DNA from: Salinispora vitiensis
GTDB taxonomy: Bacteria; Actinomycetota; Actinomycetes; Mycobacteriales; Micromonosporaceae
Length of the DNA: 54,715 nucleotides
NCBI RefSeq assembly: GCF_000378825.1
Contig: NZ_KB900388.1
Coordinates: 2,986,061-3,040,775, forward strand
Reading direction: 5' to 3'
Made by a program: the position numbers and the translations under genes. Each line of letters opens with the position of its first letter. Positions within the stretch are counted from its first letter, which is position 1. Under the pieces are notes generated by a model. It saw nothing but the letters and a program-made list of their open reading frames with translations. It did not search any database and was not told the origin of the DNA. Below, in pieces: positions 1 to 9,172 of the stretch.

Positions 1-318
1 GCTGAACGCGCCGTGCATGCCGAACTCCTCGCCACCACGCAGGCTCAGCCGCTCCAAGGGCTCCAGGAAGCCGTGCTCGGCGGCCCACCAAGGCGGGGCG
101 GCCGGATACAGGAAGTACGTAATCAAACCGGAAAGGCTTAGGACGAACCAGCGCCGCATGAACGCCGCCCACTGCGGCCGCGCGGTGAGCCAGAGCGCCG
201 CCGCGACCCCGAGGGCGACAACGAAATGGGAGAAGTAGACGTATGTGATCGCCACTTCCCACGGTACACAACCGCAGTGGGCGGCGTGAGAAGCGGGTCC
301 GGCGGCGCGGGGGCGCAT
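1..318 (-). CDS. Partial PAP2-superfamily (Aur1/Ipt1-like) membrane phosphatase, 3' end off the left edge
   Basis: The minus strand is open from an ATG at 318 to the window edge. From about 264 leftward it reads as a membrane protein: a segment with YVYFSHFVVALGV, then RPQWAAFMRRWFVLSLSG, then YFLYPAAPPWWA. This is the usual pattern of actinobacterial PAP2-type lipid phosphatases or inositol-phosphoryl transferases, which work on lipid phosphates in the membrane. The catalytic SGH and SRxxxxxH motifs would lie beyond the edge, so activity cannot be judged. The first 18 or so residues (CGCVPWE and upstream) do not look like a natural N-terminus, and IS debris begins just upstream, so the gene is probably 5'-truncated. 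PAP2 is the likely family; an unrelated polytopic protein is less likely. Confidence 0.55.
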   Translation of the reverse strand, partial: MRPRAAGPASHAAHCGCVPWEVAITYVYFSHFVVALGVAAALWLTARPQWAAFMRRWFVLSLSGLITYFLYPAAPPWWAAEHGFLEPLERLSLRGGEEFGMHGAFS

Positions 319-338
319 GGCTGGCCCGGCGTCGATGA

Positions 339-405
339 CTGGCGATCGACGCGACCAGCCTCGACGTGGTCGACACCCCGGCCAACGTGGAACGTTTCGA
401 CCAGA
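339..405 (+). pseudogene. IS4-family transposase fragment
   Basis: About 22 codons read LAIDATSLDVVDTPANVERF. This resembles the first catalytic-Asp region of IS4-type DDE transposases, where an IDGT/DVxDTPAN segment is typical. Nothing homologous precedes it (an in-frame TGA lies just upstream) and the following sequence does not match. It is a short stub left by transposition or deletion. Identification is from the motif only. Confidence 0.4.
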
Positions 406-474
406 CGGTCGGGACGGCGACTCAGATAGTCCAAAGACTTGATCTTGGCGGTTTGATGACCCAGGACGTCCGTT

Positions 475-851
475 GTGCGCAACATGTTGGCCGGAACTGG
501 TCGTGAAGAGATATCCCGAGGCCTGGCTGAGGGCCTGGAATATACGGAGATCGACCGGTCGACGGCTCCCCGCGGCTGCAGACGGCCGTCGAGGGAGTTG
601 CTAGAAGGTGGCTGGTCGTGGCCTCGACCACCGGCCAGTTGCCGCCTGACCACCGCGACGACCAGGCTGCACGGGTGTCAACACGAAGCGACTTACCAGT
701 GGGTCTACGCCCAGCCGATGTCCACTCTGGCCCGGGAGTTGATCTGACGATGGCGGCTTCCGAGATCAACGACCAACCCCGTAAGATCCATAATTGGAAT
801 GCCTTCCGAGGCTTTCGTCGAGCTCGACGAGGCGAATGCTTCCACTGTCTA
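475..851 (+). pseudogene. Decayed IS30-family transposase
   Basis: Pieces in shifting frames follow the order of an IS30 transposase. REEISRGLAEGLEYTEI near 505-560 is the N-terminal helix-turn-helix region. QLPPDHRDDQAARVS near 640-690 and EATYQWVYAQPMSTLARELI near 690-745 come from the middle. QPRKIHNWN near 775-803 and SEAFVEL near 806-830 match the C-terminal tail. Several frameshifts and a large internal deletion make it non-functional. It lies between the PAP2 remnant and the intact GT87 gene, so this side of the GT87 gene has been reshuffled. Confidence 0.55.
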
Positions 852-923
852 ATTCTGCCGCGTTGTGCTGGGCGAGACTTCACCTCGCGTAAAAGAGTGT
901 CCGGATACTGACAGGAGCCAGCG

Positions 924-2234
924 GTGCATACCAAATCGGTCGAGCCACTGATAGCGCCAGCCACCCACCCCAATCGATGGTTGGTTTCTCTGGTCTGGGC
1001 GACTGCCTGCATCGTGGCCGCTTTGCAGGCTTGGGCAGGACTGAGTCGACCTTGGTCCGACCGACTCAGTGACCTACAAGTATATTTGGGGGGTGTCAAC
1101 TCATGGAAGGCAGGTAGCAGCCTTTATGACTTCGCCGCTGCCGAGACTGGCGCGCCGTTCACTTACCCGCCTTTTGCCGGACTAATATTTGCTCCACTTA
1201 CCTACCTCAATACTACAACATTGATGGTGATTTGGACTTTAGCCACCGTCGCTGCGGTCATGGCGATAGCGAAAATCGCCGGGAAGGTCACCTCCGAAGC
1301 CTGGCAGGCCGCCCCAGGCGTTGCGATGGCCAGCTCAGCGCTGCTATTATTTCTTTCCGCTCCCATCAGTAGTAATATGCGTTTCGGGCAGGTTAGCATA
1401 TTCCTTGCCCTGCTCGTTTTGCTCGACACGATGAAAATCGTCCCCCCAAAATATGCTGGTGTGGCAACCGGGATCGCGGCGGCATTGAAACTGACTCCAC
1501 TGATCTTCATCCCTTATTTTTGGGTGACCGGGCAACGCCGAGCAGCCATCAACGCGCTAGGTACCTTCATTGCCGCTACCGGGTTGACCTGGCTCGTCCT
1601 CTTTGATGAATCGATTCGTTACTGGACGATAGAACTGCTGGACGTTGAGCGTGTCGGCAATATCGCCACCGGTGGCAACCAGTCCATCAACGGTGCCTTA
1701 CTGCGCCTGGAATTCTCCGACTCGGCCCGAACCACCACTGTCCTAGTACTCGGTGGTGCCATCGTAGTCGTGGCACTGTGGCGAGCAGCCCAAATGACAA
1801 AGCGGGGAAGCCTTCTGGCGGCTAGCGCAGTAGTGGGCGCCGCCAGCGTGGTGTTCTCCCCGGTTTCTTGGACCCACCATCAGGTGTGGTTGGTGCTGGC
1901 GGCTTTCGCAGCAGTTAGTCTAGTAGCAGCGCGCAACTGGACGTGGTCTGCGGTCGTTGTCGCCTTGATGGTTCTACCGGTGACTTCAGTCGGCGCGAAT
2001 TTGCCGGGCGGTGTTGTCTGGGAAAACATGCGGCTTGCGCTGGCGGTGCTCATTGCATGCTTCGCGCCATTCCCTGACGCTAGGGGCAGCATAGCGGCAG
2101 AACCCGCCGGCGCGACCGATTCAGCTAAAGAAAGTGGTCCGATCGAAACCGGTGATGTTTCGGTGGAGCATCCGGATCCGCCCGAACGGGATGAGCGTTA
2201 TCCGCAGGGCGCGCGCAAGGACCCTGTCGGCTAA
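924..2234 (+). CDS. GT87-family polyprenol-phosphate-mannose-dependent mannosyltransferase
   Basis: This is a 436-aa polytopic membrane protein with about ten hydrophobic segments. The N-terminal loop DLQVYLGGVNSW carries the acidic residue typical of GT87/DUF2029 enzymes, and GAPFTYPPFAGLIF is another family hallmark. Family members transfer mannose or arabinose from a polyprenyl-phosphate sugar to lipoglycans or phosphatidylinositol mannosides on the outer face of the membrane (PimE-like). The acceptor here is unknown. The start is the GTG at 924, with CAGGAG about 8 bases upstream. The C-terminal 45 residues are charged and rich in E and P. The gene is visibly more AT-rich than its neighbours, and both flanks are mobile-element debris, which suggests lateral arrival. 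An ISAs1-type element has inserted just after the stop codon. Confidence 0.85.
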   Translation: MHTKSVEPLIAPATHPNRWLVSLVWATACIVAALQAWAGLSRPWSDRLSDLQVYLGGVNSWKAGSSLYDFAAAETGAPFTYPPFAGLIFAPLTYLNTTTLMVIWTLATVAAVMAIAKIAGKVTSEAWQAAPGVAMASSALLLFLSAPISSNMRFGQVSIFLALLVLLDTMKIVPPKYAGVATGIAAALKLTPLIFIPYFWVTGQRRAAINALGTFIAATGLTWLVLFDESIRYWTIELLDVERVGNIATGGNQSINGALLRLEFSDSARTTTVLVLGGAIVVVALWRAAQMTKRGSLLAASAVVGAASVVFSPVSWTHHQVWLVLAAFAAVSLVAARNWTWSAVVVALMVLPVTSVGANLPGGVVWENMRLALAVLIACFAPFPDARGSIAAEPAGATDSAKESGPIETGDVSVEHPDPPERDERYPQGARKDPVG

Positions 2235-2378
2235 CCTCGCAGGGCCCAGGGCCCCGGAGGAGTCCGCGAATGTCCCTTTTGGCCTGACGTTGTCCTGAGG
2301 GACGTGACCGGATGAGGAGCGAGCACGACACCTGTGGATCATGAAGTTGTCTACGCTTCAAGACTCACCAAGGGTGTC

Positions 2379-3354
2379 GTGCTCGCTGTGTCATCATCGC
2401 TCATCGCCGGGGCGGGGCATGCCGCGGCTGCCGCCATCGGTGCCGATTCACCGTCTGCGGGCTTGCTGGACCGGTTGGCGCAGGTCGCCGACCCTCGTGA
2501 TCCTCGTGGTGTGCGGTACCGGTTGGCGACGTTGCTGGCGATCGGGGTGTGCGCGATGAGCGCGGCCGGCCACAACTCGCTGACCGCGATTGCGGAGTGG
2601 GTCCGACGCTGTGAACAGCGGGAACTGGCCCGGCTGGGTTGCCCGTTCAACCCATTGACCGGCCGGTACCCGGTTCCTGACGAGCGGACCCTGCGTGACG
2701 CCTACGCCAGGGTTGATCCGGGCGTGCTGACCGGCGTCGGGTACGGGCACTTGGCCGCGCTGGCCCGGTCCGCGACCGCCGCGGTGACTCCGGATGGTGT
2801 GCCCGAGCGGGAACAGCGTCGCGCTCACCGTGCCGCCCCCGCTGACCGGCCGCGCCGCGCCGCCGTCGCGGTGGGCGGTAAATGTCTACGCGGGGCCAAA
2901 CGGCCCGACGGCAGTCGCGTGTTCATCCTGTCCGCCGTGCGTCATACCGACGCGGTCACCCTCGCCGCCCGCGAGATCGCCGCGAAGACCAACAAATCGG
3001 TGAGTTCGCGCCCCTGCTGGACCAGATCGCCGCGGCCGACCTGACCGACACGGTGATCACGGCGGATGCCATGCACGCCCAACGCGCCCACGCCGTCTAC
3101 CTCGTGCAGCAGCGCCACGCCCACTACCTGTTCACCGTCAAAGACAATCAGCCCACACTCGCCGCGCAGCTCCGGCGCCTGCCCTGGAAGCAGGTGCCGG
3201 TCCTGCATCGCCAGAGCAGTCGCGGCCACGGCCGCGCCGAGATCCGCGAGGTTCAGGCCGTCACCGTCGATGACCTGGTGTTCCCCCACGCCCGTCAAGT
3301 CGTGCGGATCCGCCGCAGACGCCGCCCGCTGGGCACGAAGAGGTGGACCAGCGA
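2379..3354 (+). pseudogene. ISAs1-family transposase, 5' part (frameshifted and interrupted)
   Basis: The N-terminal part includes LLDRLAQVADPRDPRGVRYRLATLLAIGVCA and PVPDERTLRDAYARVDP, the DDE_Tnp_1-associated region of ISAs1 transposases. Next come the conserved AVGGKCLRGAKRPDG segment and DAMHAQRAHA, with YLFTVKDNQPTL, of the catalytic core. Near 2998 the frame shifts. One missing base turns a KTN-IGEFAPLLDQI reading into a short dead end, and the remainder lies in the next frame to 3354. There the ISKra4-type element interrupts it within the codons for TSE. The exact start is unclear; the frame is open from a GTG at 2334, and a GTG at 2379 is equally possible. A sequencing error could account for the single-base change. 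Confidence 0.8.
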
Positions 3355-3459
3355 GGGTGCGTTTCTTCTTGAGTGAGTTGGGCGGGGGTGTCGTGTCCGG
3401 CGGTTGTGGGTGGTCGTTGCGGTAGGTGGTGGTGGCCGGGCGGTGGGGAGGTCGGACTG

Positions 3460-3921
3460 GTGGAGTACGGCGAGGTTGCGCGTCTGCTGGCTGAGCGGGA
3501 AGCGGCTTGTCGGGCGGAAGCGGACCGGCTTGAAGGGGAGGCCGAGCGGATCGCGGGTCTGTTGTCGGTGTGCCGTAAGGAGTTGGAGCGGCTGACCGTG
3601 GCGCGTGAGGTGATCGGTGAGCTGCCGGTGGCTGATCTGGGCGCGCCTGTTGCGGGAGGGCGGGTGGTTGGTGATGGCCTGCCTGCCTCGGCTGCCGATG
3701 TGGCGGGGTCTGCCGATGAGCTGGTCGCGGTGTTGATCGAGTTCGGCCGTCCGGTGCGCTGTCAGGAGGTCGTCGCGCGTCTGGGTGAGGACCCGCGGGT
3801 GGCGCGGCATGTCGAGCGGGTACGGCATCGGCTGAAGAAGCTGAAGCAGGCCGGGCGGGTCGTCGAGCCGCGACCAGGCGTGTTCGTCCCCGCGGATGCG
3901 GCCGGTGAGACCGTGGGGTGA
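3460..3921 (+). CDS. ISKra4-element accessory protein
   Basis: This 153-aa protein starts at the GTG at 3460, with GGGGAGG about 8 bases upstream. The first third is a predicted coiled coil (AEREAACRAEADRLEGEAER, then a further helix with CRKELERLTVAREV). The C-terminal 80 residues look like a winged-helix domain (ELVAVLIEFGRPVRCQEVVARLG, HRLKKLKQAGRVVEPRPGVFV). A small helical/wHTH protein upstream of the transposase is common in actinobacterial ISKra4 elements. Its role in transposition is not established as far as I know; DNA binding is inferred. It ends 72 bases before the transposase start. Confidence 0.7.
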   Translation: MEYGEVARLLAEREAACRAEADRLEGEAERIAGLLSVCRKELERLTVAREVIGELPVADLGAPVAGGRVVGDGLPASAADVAGSADELVAVLIEFGRPVRCQEVVARLGEDPRVARHVERVRHRLKKLKQAGRVVEPRPGVFVPADAAGETVG

Positions 3922-3993
3922 GAACAGGGCAACCATGAAGGGCCTTCCCGAGTTGGCCGGGTGACAAGCCTGTGCCGACCCGAGGAAGACCCG

Positions 3994-5504
3994 GTGACAC
4001 TGTATCCCCACTCTGGGCCCGAACCCTGCGAGTTCGCTGCTTCCCGTACCCAGTTTGACCAGATCGTCGCGCGTTTGAGCGGCGAGGAGATGTTGGCCTG
4101 CACCCAGGCCGACCTGGAGGACTACGTCACCGCCGCCGGGCGGGAGTTGCAGCGGCTGCTGATGCAGGACCAGCTTGACGCGCGGGCCGTCCGCGAGCAG
4201 CGTCGTGACCAGGTGACCGGAGCCGACGGGACGGTACGCACCCGGGCCGAGCCCGGTCATCGGCGGCTGGTGGCCACCACGGTGGGACGCGTCGAGGTGC
4301 AACGGATCGCCTACCGGGCACCGGGCGTGGGCAACCTCCACCCAGCCGACGCGCGGTTGGCGTTGCCGCAACGGTTGTATTCCTTCCCGCTGCGACGGGC
4401 CGTCGCCCAGCGGGTGGCCGCTGGCTCGCTGCGCAGCGCACGCGAAGCGATCATCGAAGCCACCGGCCAGCACCTGGGCACCCGGCAGTTGATGGCCACC
4501 GCGGTGGCGGCCGCGGCCGATATCCGCGACTTCTACTCCGACCGGGCCGCGACCGCCGGCCCGGGCCTGGCCGGCGGCCGTGACCTGCTGGTGTTCAGCA
4601 TCGACGCGACCGGAGTGAACATGATCCCCGCCGCGCTGCGCGCCCAACCAGCCCCCCGACAGCCGAGCCCGCAGCCACCCTCGGCCCAACTGGCCCGACG
4701 GGAACGCACCGGACGCGCCCGCATGGCGGTGGTCACCGCGCTCTACGACACGCCACCGGCGCCCCGCACCGCCGCCGACGTGCTACCAGCCAACGCCAGC
4801 GAACGCGCCGCCCGCCGCAACGGGCCACGCGCCCAACACAGGCAGGTCAGCGCCTCACTGGAACACGGCACCGCCGAGATGGTCACCACCCTGTTCGACC
4901 ACGCCGAAGCCCGCGACCCACGTCACGAACGCCGCTGGGTGGTCCTGGTCGACGGCGCCAACCACCAACTCGACTGCCTCCAACGGGAAGCCCAACACCG
5001 CAGCGTCCACATCGACATCATCATCGACTTCATCCACGTACTCGAATACCTGTGGAAAGCCACCGAAGACCTACATCCCTCCCACCAGGCCCGCGCCGCC
5101 TTCGTCCACCACACCGCCCGCGACCTCCTACAAGGCCACGCACCCGCGTGATCGCCGACCTGCGCGCCCACATCCAACGCCTGACCGACCACCACACCCC
5201 CGGTCTGGAACGCGCTACCGCCTACCTCACCGCCAAACAGCCCTACCTCAACTACCACATCGCCCTTGCCCTGGGCTGGCCGATCGCCACCGGCGTGATC
5301 GAAGGATCCTGCCGCTACCTGGTCAAAGACCGCCTCGACATCACCGGCGCCCGCTGGAGCCTGACCAGCGGCGAAGCCGTCCTCCTGCTCCGCGCTGTCA
5401 TCGCCAACGGCGACTTCGACCAGTACTGGCGCTACCACCTCCAACGCGAGCACCAACGCACCCACACCAGCCGCTACAAAGACCAACTCGCCCTGGCCGC
5501 ATGA
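3994..5504 (+). pseudogene. ISKra4-family transposase with a single frameshift
   Basis: Start chosen at the GTG at 3994 (VTLYPHSGPEPCEFAASR), with GAGGAAG 5 bases upstream. The N-terminal two-thirds is intact, including [13 protein letters not shown] (first catalytic Asp region), [15 protein letters not shown] and [12 protein letters not shown], all ISKra4 hallmarks. Near 5130-5145 the frame stops (GHAPA, TGA). The next frame continues [13 protein letters not shown] to [30 protein letters not shown], which holds the conserved catalytic Glu. Restoring one C in the run at about 5142 joins the two parts. This is either a true inactivating deletion or a homopolymer read error. The rest of the element looks fresh, so a read error is plausible. 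Confidence 0.8.
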
Positions 5505-5540
5505 ACCAGACAACAACCTCACTCAAAAAGAAACGCACCC

Positions 5541-5838
5541 GACCAGCGAAGTGGTCTACGCGATCACCTACCTCCCCACCCACCAGGCCCGACCCGAGGA
5601 GATCGCCGCCTGGGCCCGCGAACAATGGACCATCGGGAACAGCGTGCACTGGATCAGAGACGTCACCTTCGCCGAGGACGCCAGCCAGGTCCGCGCCCAC
5701 AACACCCCCGCCGTCATGGCCACCCTCCGCGACATCATCCGCGGCACCTTCCGCCTCACCGGCTGGATCAACACCGCTAGCGCCCGCCGCGCTCACACCA
5801 CGCCCACAGCCGCCCTCAACCTCCACGGCATCCCATGA
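5541..5838 (+). pseudogene. ISAs1-family transposase, 3' part
   Basis: Beginning inside the duplicated target (TSE), this frame reads VVYAITYLPTHQARPEEIAA, then WAREQWTIGNSVHWIRDVTFAEDASQ. This is the conserved C-terminal block of ISAs1 transposases containing the catalytic Glu region. It finishes with NTPAVMATLRD and a short basic tail, stopping at 5838, 35 bases before the element end. It is the displaced 3' end of the gene that starts near 2379. Confidence 0.85.
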
Positions 5839-6019
5839 TCAAGCGGACATTCCCGGACTACTCCGGGGCCCTGTCGCAGGGCCCCGGGAAAGTCGTGAGG
5901 GTGTCCGGCTTGATGTGGTTGGTGTAGACACGCCTTGGTGGCGGTAGCAGGGTGGGCATGACTGATTCAGATCGTCCGAAGTGAGCCACGCGCGCGCTGC
6001 CATCATCGCTGATCTCGTC

Positions 6020-6348
6020 TGTGTCCACCGCACCGGCTGCCACGGTGTCCGAAACCGCTGCTGGGCTGCTCGCAGCGCTGGCGGAGTTGCCGGATCCTCG
6101 CGCCCGCCGTGGGGTCCGGCACCGGTTGACCGTGGTGGTGACCGCAGCGGTATGTGCCGTGGTGGCCGGCTACCGCTCGTACACCGCGATCGACGAGTGG
6201 ATCGCCGACGTCCCGGCTGCAACCGCGGTCGCGTTGGGTATCCCCGGACCGGCGTCCGTCAGAAGCGATGATCCGCCGGCTGCTACAGGCCGTGGACCCG
6301 GACCTACTCACCGCCGCCGTCAGCAGCTGGCGCACCAACCGGGCATAG
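6020..6348 (+). pseudogene. Second ISAs1-family transposase, N-terminal fragment
   Basis: From 6020 the frame reads VSTAPAATVSETAAGLLAAL, then ELPDPRARRGVRHRL and VAGYRSYTAIDEWIADVP, the N-terminal region of ISAs1 transposases. It is clearly different in sequence from the copy at 2379. Near 6250 the frame shifts and continues RRPSEAMIRRLLQAVDPDLLTAAVSSW. Homology ends near 6340, about 90 bases before the group II intron domain V. The element was truncated on its 3' side. Confidence 0.65.
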
Positions 6349-6959
<611 letters not shown>

Positions 6960-7530
6960 GCCAAGATCGAAGCGATCATCGACGTGCTACGTCGGGAGCG
7001 CTACCGATGGCGGCCGGTCAAGCGTGTGCACATCCCGAAGAACGACGGGAGATCGCGCCCGCTGGGCCTGCCGACGTGGTCGGACGAACTGGTCGCTGAG
7101 GTGGTGCGTCTGCTATTGGAGGCGTACTACGACGTCCAGTTCTCCGACCGTTCTCACGGTTTCCGTCCGGGCCGGGGCTGCCACGCCGCGTTGAGTGAGG
7201 TGGTCGAGGTTTGGAAGGGTACGCACTGGTTCATTGAGGGTGATATCTACGACTGCTCCGGCTCTCTCGATCACCAGTCATGGGCTAGATTCTGGCGGAG
7301 AAGATCCATGACGGCCGGTTCCTGCGGTCGGTGTCCAACATGCTCACGGTCGGGTACCTGCAGGACTGGCGATGGCACGCCACGCCCTGCAGGCCCGCCG
7401 CAGGGCGGAGTGGCGTCACGGGTCTTGTCGAACATCTACCTGGATCGGTTGGACTGGTTCGTCGAGCAGACTCTGCTGCCTGAATACCATCAAGGCGTCC
7501 AGCGTCGGCGCCACCGCGCCTACCAAGTCG
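6960..7530 (+). pseudogene. Group II intron reverse transcriptase/maturase fragment
   Basis: Motifs of the LtrA-type protein appear in order: YRWRPVKRVHIPKNDG (motif 0/1 region), SRPLGLPTWSDELVAEVVR, DRSHGFRPGRGCH and THWFIEGDIYDC. In a second frame come ILAEKIHDGRFLRSVSNML and GYLQDWRWH, and back in the first frame PPQGGVAS and LSNIYLDRLDWFVEQ (motifs 4-5). Frameshifts lie near 7280 and 7385. Homology ends near 7525, before the catalytic YADD motif, where an IS701 transposase tail begins. No maturase or domain V follows, so the intron has lost its 3' half and cannot splice or move. Confidence 0.75.
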
Positions 7531-7545
7531 TTGTCGACAACCCAA

Positions 7546-8091
7546 CGGTGGTACGCGTGGGCGCAGATTGCCACCGCCAGCCCCCGACTCGTGGTGCTGG
7601 CACGCCGGCACCTACGCACCGGTGACCTGGCCTTCCACTACTGCTACCTGCCCGAGGGGCAACCCCCAACCATGACTCGGCTGATCCGCGCCGCGGGACT
7701 ACGGTGGCCCGTCGAGGAAGATTTCGAGTTCGGCAAGGACCAGTTCGGACTGGACCAGTGCAAAGTCCGCCTCTACACCGCGGTCCGCCGACACACCGTA
7801 CTGGTCATGACCGCCCTCGCCGTCTGCGCCGTCGCCGCCGCCCAACTCCGCGACTGCGCCGACACCCAGGCACCACCACCGGCCACCCCCGACCAGACCC
7901 CACCAGCCGAGCCCTGCCTGATCCCCTACACGGTTCCCGAGACACGACGACTCCTGGCCAGAGCGCTGCACCGGGCGGCACCTCCCGAGCACGCCCAACA
8001 CTGGAGCATCTGGCGCCGCCGCCACCAGGCCCGCTCACGCTGGTTCCACCAACGTACCCGGCTCAGCCGCGCATACGCCCTGGTCAGCTAG
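7546..8091 (+). pseudogene. IS701-family transposase, C-terminal part
   Basis: From WYAWAQIATASPRLVVLARR through LRTGDLAFHYCYLPEGQPP and AAGLRWPVEEDFEFGKDQFG, with LDQCKVRLYTAVRRHTVLVM, this is the conserved C-terminal half of IS701-type DDE transposases. It ends with the usual HWSIWRRRHQARSRWFHQRT tail. The N-terminal two-thirds is missing; the frame upstream of 7546 is antisense or other-frame intron sequence. The junction with the group II intron is abrupt. Confidence 0.75.
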
Positions 8092-8296
8092 CAATTGGCG
8101 GCTACCGTACTACGCAGGTCCTTTCCTCGCGGCAGTCCACTAAGGAGCCTGCGGGCTTGATGAAGTGGACCATATGCCCTATCCTCCCAATTGGAGCTAA
8201 ACGGGGAAGAATCTTGAAGTATTTTATTCGCCCCGTTTGTCCGCTATGGAACCATCCGCTATGGAACCGTTGGGTTCTGCGAGAACGGAGATTTAA
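8092..8296 (+). promoter_or_regulatory. Upstream region of the secreted-protein gene with several small repeats
   Basis: Between the IS701 stub and the next gene are AAACGGGG ... CCCCGTTT (near 8199-8239, loop about 24), a tandem 14-bp repeat TCCGCTATGGAACC at 8240-8253 and 8255-8268, and a palindrome GTTCT-GCG-AGAAC at 8274-8286, just before the ribosome site. The tandem repeat and palindrome could be regulator sites. No promoter hexamers are clear. Confidence 0.35.
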
Positions 8297-8698
8297 ATGC
8301 TGTTCAGAACTGTTCGTGCTGGGAAAAGGGCCGCGCTGACGGCCTCTGCGGCGGGCCTGGCTACCGCCGCGTCACTTGCTCTTGCGCCGGCCTCCCCTGC
8401 CCTGGCGGCGCCAGTATGCAACACCTTCAGCCCTGGTGGCGTGTCGTTCAGCGTCTGTATCGCGAAGATCGGTAGCGGCGGAGTGGAGGCGAGTGTCGGC
8501 AACATTTCCGGGACCTACATTAGCGGCGATCTTGCCGTATACGAGGACGGCGAACTTGCGCGTTCGAGCTGCTCCGGCCAATTCCATGCGGGCAGCGACT
8601 GCGATTTCACCCACTGGGGAGAAAGCGGCAGCTCGTACAAAGCAACTTGGCGCGCTAAGGACGGTTCGAGATACGACAGCGACACCATTAGCGCCTAA
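8297..8698 (+). CDS. Small secreted protein of unknown function
   Basis: 133 aa. A signal peptide is plain: basic start (MLFRTVRAGKR), hydrophobic core ASAAGLATAASLALA, and cleavage after about residue 38 (PALAA-PV). The mature part of about 95 residues has four cysteines (VCNTF, VCIAK, SSCSG, DCDFT), enough for two disulfides, and alternating polar/hydrophobic stretches suggesting a beta fold (DLAVYEDGELARS, YKATWRAKDGSRY). I do not recognise a family. ACGGAG lies about 6 bases before the ATG. It stands alone between an IS701 stub and a tRNA-scar repeat, so it is probably cargo of an integrated element. Confidence 0.7.
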   Translation: MLFRTVRAGKRAALTASAAGLATAASLALAPASPALAAPVCNTFSPGGVSFSVCIAKIGSGGVEASVGNISGTYISGDLAVYEDGELARSSCSGQFHAGSDCDFTHWGESGSSYKATWRAKDGSRYDSDTISA

Positions 8699-8762
8699 GG
8701 TCGCGAGCTGCGCTGCCTGCTGCCGTAGGTGACCTGTCTGACCTACAACTTTGGCGGCGGCG

Positions 8763-8809
8763 ACGGACCAGAAGGTTAGGGGTTCGAATCCCTTCGGGTG
8801 CGCAAGATC
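8763..8809 (+). repeat. tRNA-Arg 3'-end remnant, att-like copy 1
   Basis: The sequence from ACGGACCAGAAGG through the T-arm (GGTTCGAATCC) and acceptor strand CGGGTGC-G is the anticodon-loop-to-3'-end part of an actinobacterial tRNA-Arg (ACG). No 5' half precedes it, so it is not a tRNA gene. The 39 bases 8771-8809 recur at 11042-11080 with two mismatches. Such displaced 3' ends are left at the far end of elements that integrate into tRNA genes. Confidence 0.75.
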
Positions 8810-8810
8810 A

Positions 8811-8848
8811 AGAGGGCCTGACCTACGGAAACGCGGGTCGGGCTCTCT
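8811..8848 (+). terminator. Terminator-like hairpin after the tRNA-Arg remnant
   Basis: A 13-bp stem with minor mismatch (AGAGGGCCTGACC against GGTCGGGCTCTCT, loop about 11) follows the tRNA remnant. The same arrangement follows the second copy, so tRNA end and terminator moved together. Confidence 0.6.
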
Positions 8849-8959
8849 GCATTCTCGTCCCTTGCGGACGTTTGGCTGCTCAGTGGCTGCTCGTCCGACG
8901 AGCGTCCCCTGTGTGGCGATGCGTCCGGGTGGGTCCGGCCGAGTTCGGCTTGTGCGGAA

Positions 8960-9082
8960 GGAAAGAACCACCGGCAAGCGATACTCGCCCTCGCCCGACG
9001 ACGCGTCGACGTCCTCTGGGCGCTTATCCGTGACCGCAAGGCCTTTATCCGACCGGCGCCGGCGATCCACGCCGCAGCCTGA
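8960..9082 (+). pseudogene. IS110-family transposase, C-terminal stub
   Basis: An open stretch of 40 codons reads GKNHRQAILALARRRVDVLW, then ALIRDRKAF, and ends in AAA-stop. This is the C-terminal end typical of IS110/IS116 transposases. No upstream homology remains, only the tRNA scar and terminator. Confidence 0.55.
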
Positions 9083-9172
9083 ACCAGCACGCTCCCCGCC
9101 GACGCGACTCCTGTTCCGTCGGCCGTACCACCCTGCCCGCCAAAATCAACCGGAGTCACATGGAGACTCGGT

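Larger units (their letters stand above)
3355..5540. mobile_element. ISKra4-family insertion sequence inside the ISAs1 element
   Basis: The 2186-bp element starts GGGTGCGTTTCTTCTTGAG and ends with the inverted counterpart. Terminal repeats are about 25 bp with one or two mismatches. Both sides carry the same 9-bp target copy GACCAGCGA (3346-3354 and 5541-5549), which fits the 9-bp duplications known for the ISKra4 subgroup. It carries two genes in the same direction as the host transposase: a coiled-coil accessory protein and the transposase. Perfect target copies indicate a recent insertion with no later rearrangement. Confidence 0.9.
2247..5873. mobile_element. ISAs1-family insertion sequence, split by an ISKra4-type element
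   Basis: The outer ends are imperfect inverted repeats beginning CAGGGCCCCGGAG (left at 2247, right ending at 5873). They are flanked by identical 10-bp copies TCGCAGGGCC at 2237-2246 and 5874-5883, the target duplication. ISAs1 elements typically make 8-10 bp duplications. Removing the internal 2.2-kb element restores a continuous transposase reading frame across 3354/5550. The element lies a few bases past the stop of the GT87 gene. It is dead: the transposase has one single-base deletion and is interrupted. Confidence 0.9.

Noticed and set aside
8763..8802. A functional tRNA-Arg gene at the first scar
   Set aside because: Only the anticodon-loop-to-3'-end part is present; there is no acceptor 5' strand or D-arm upstream. 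The same holds for 11042.
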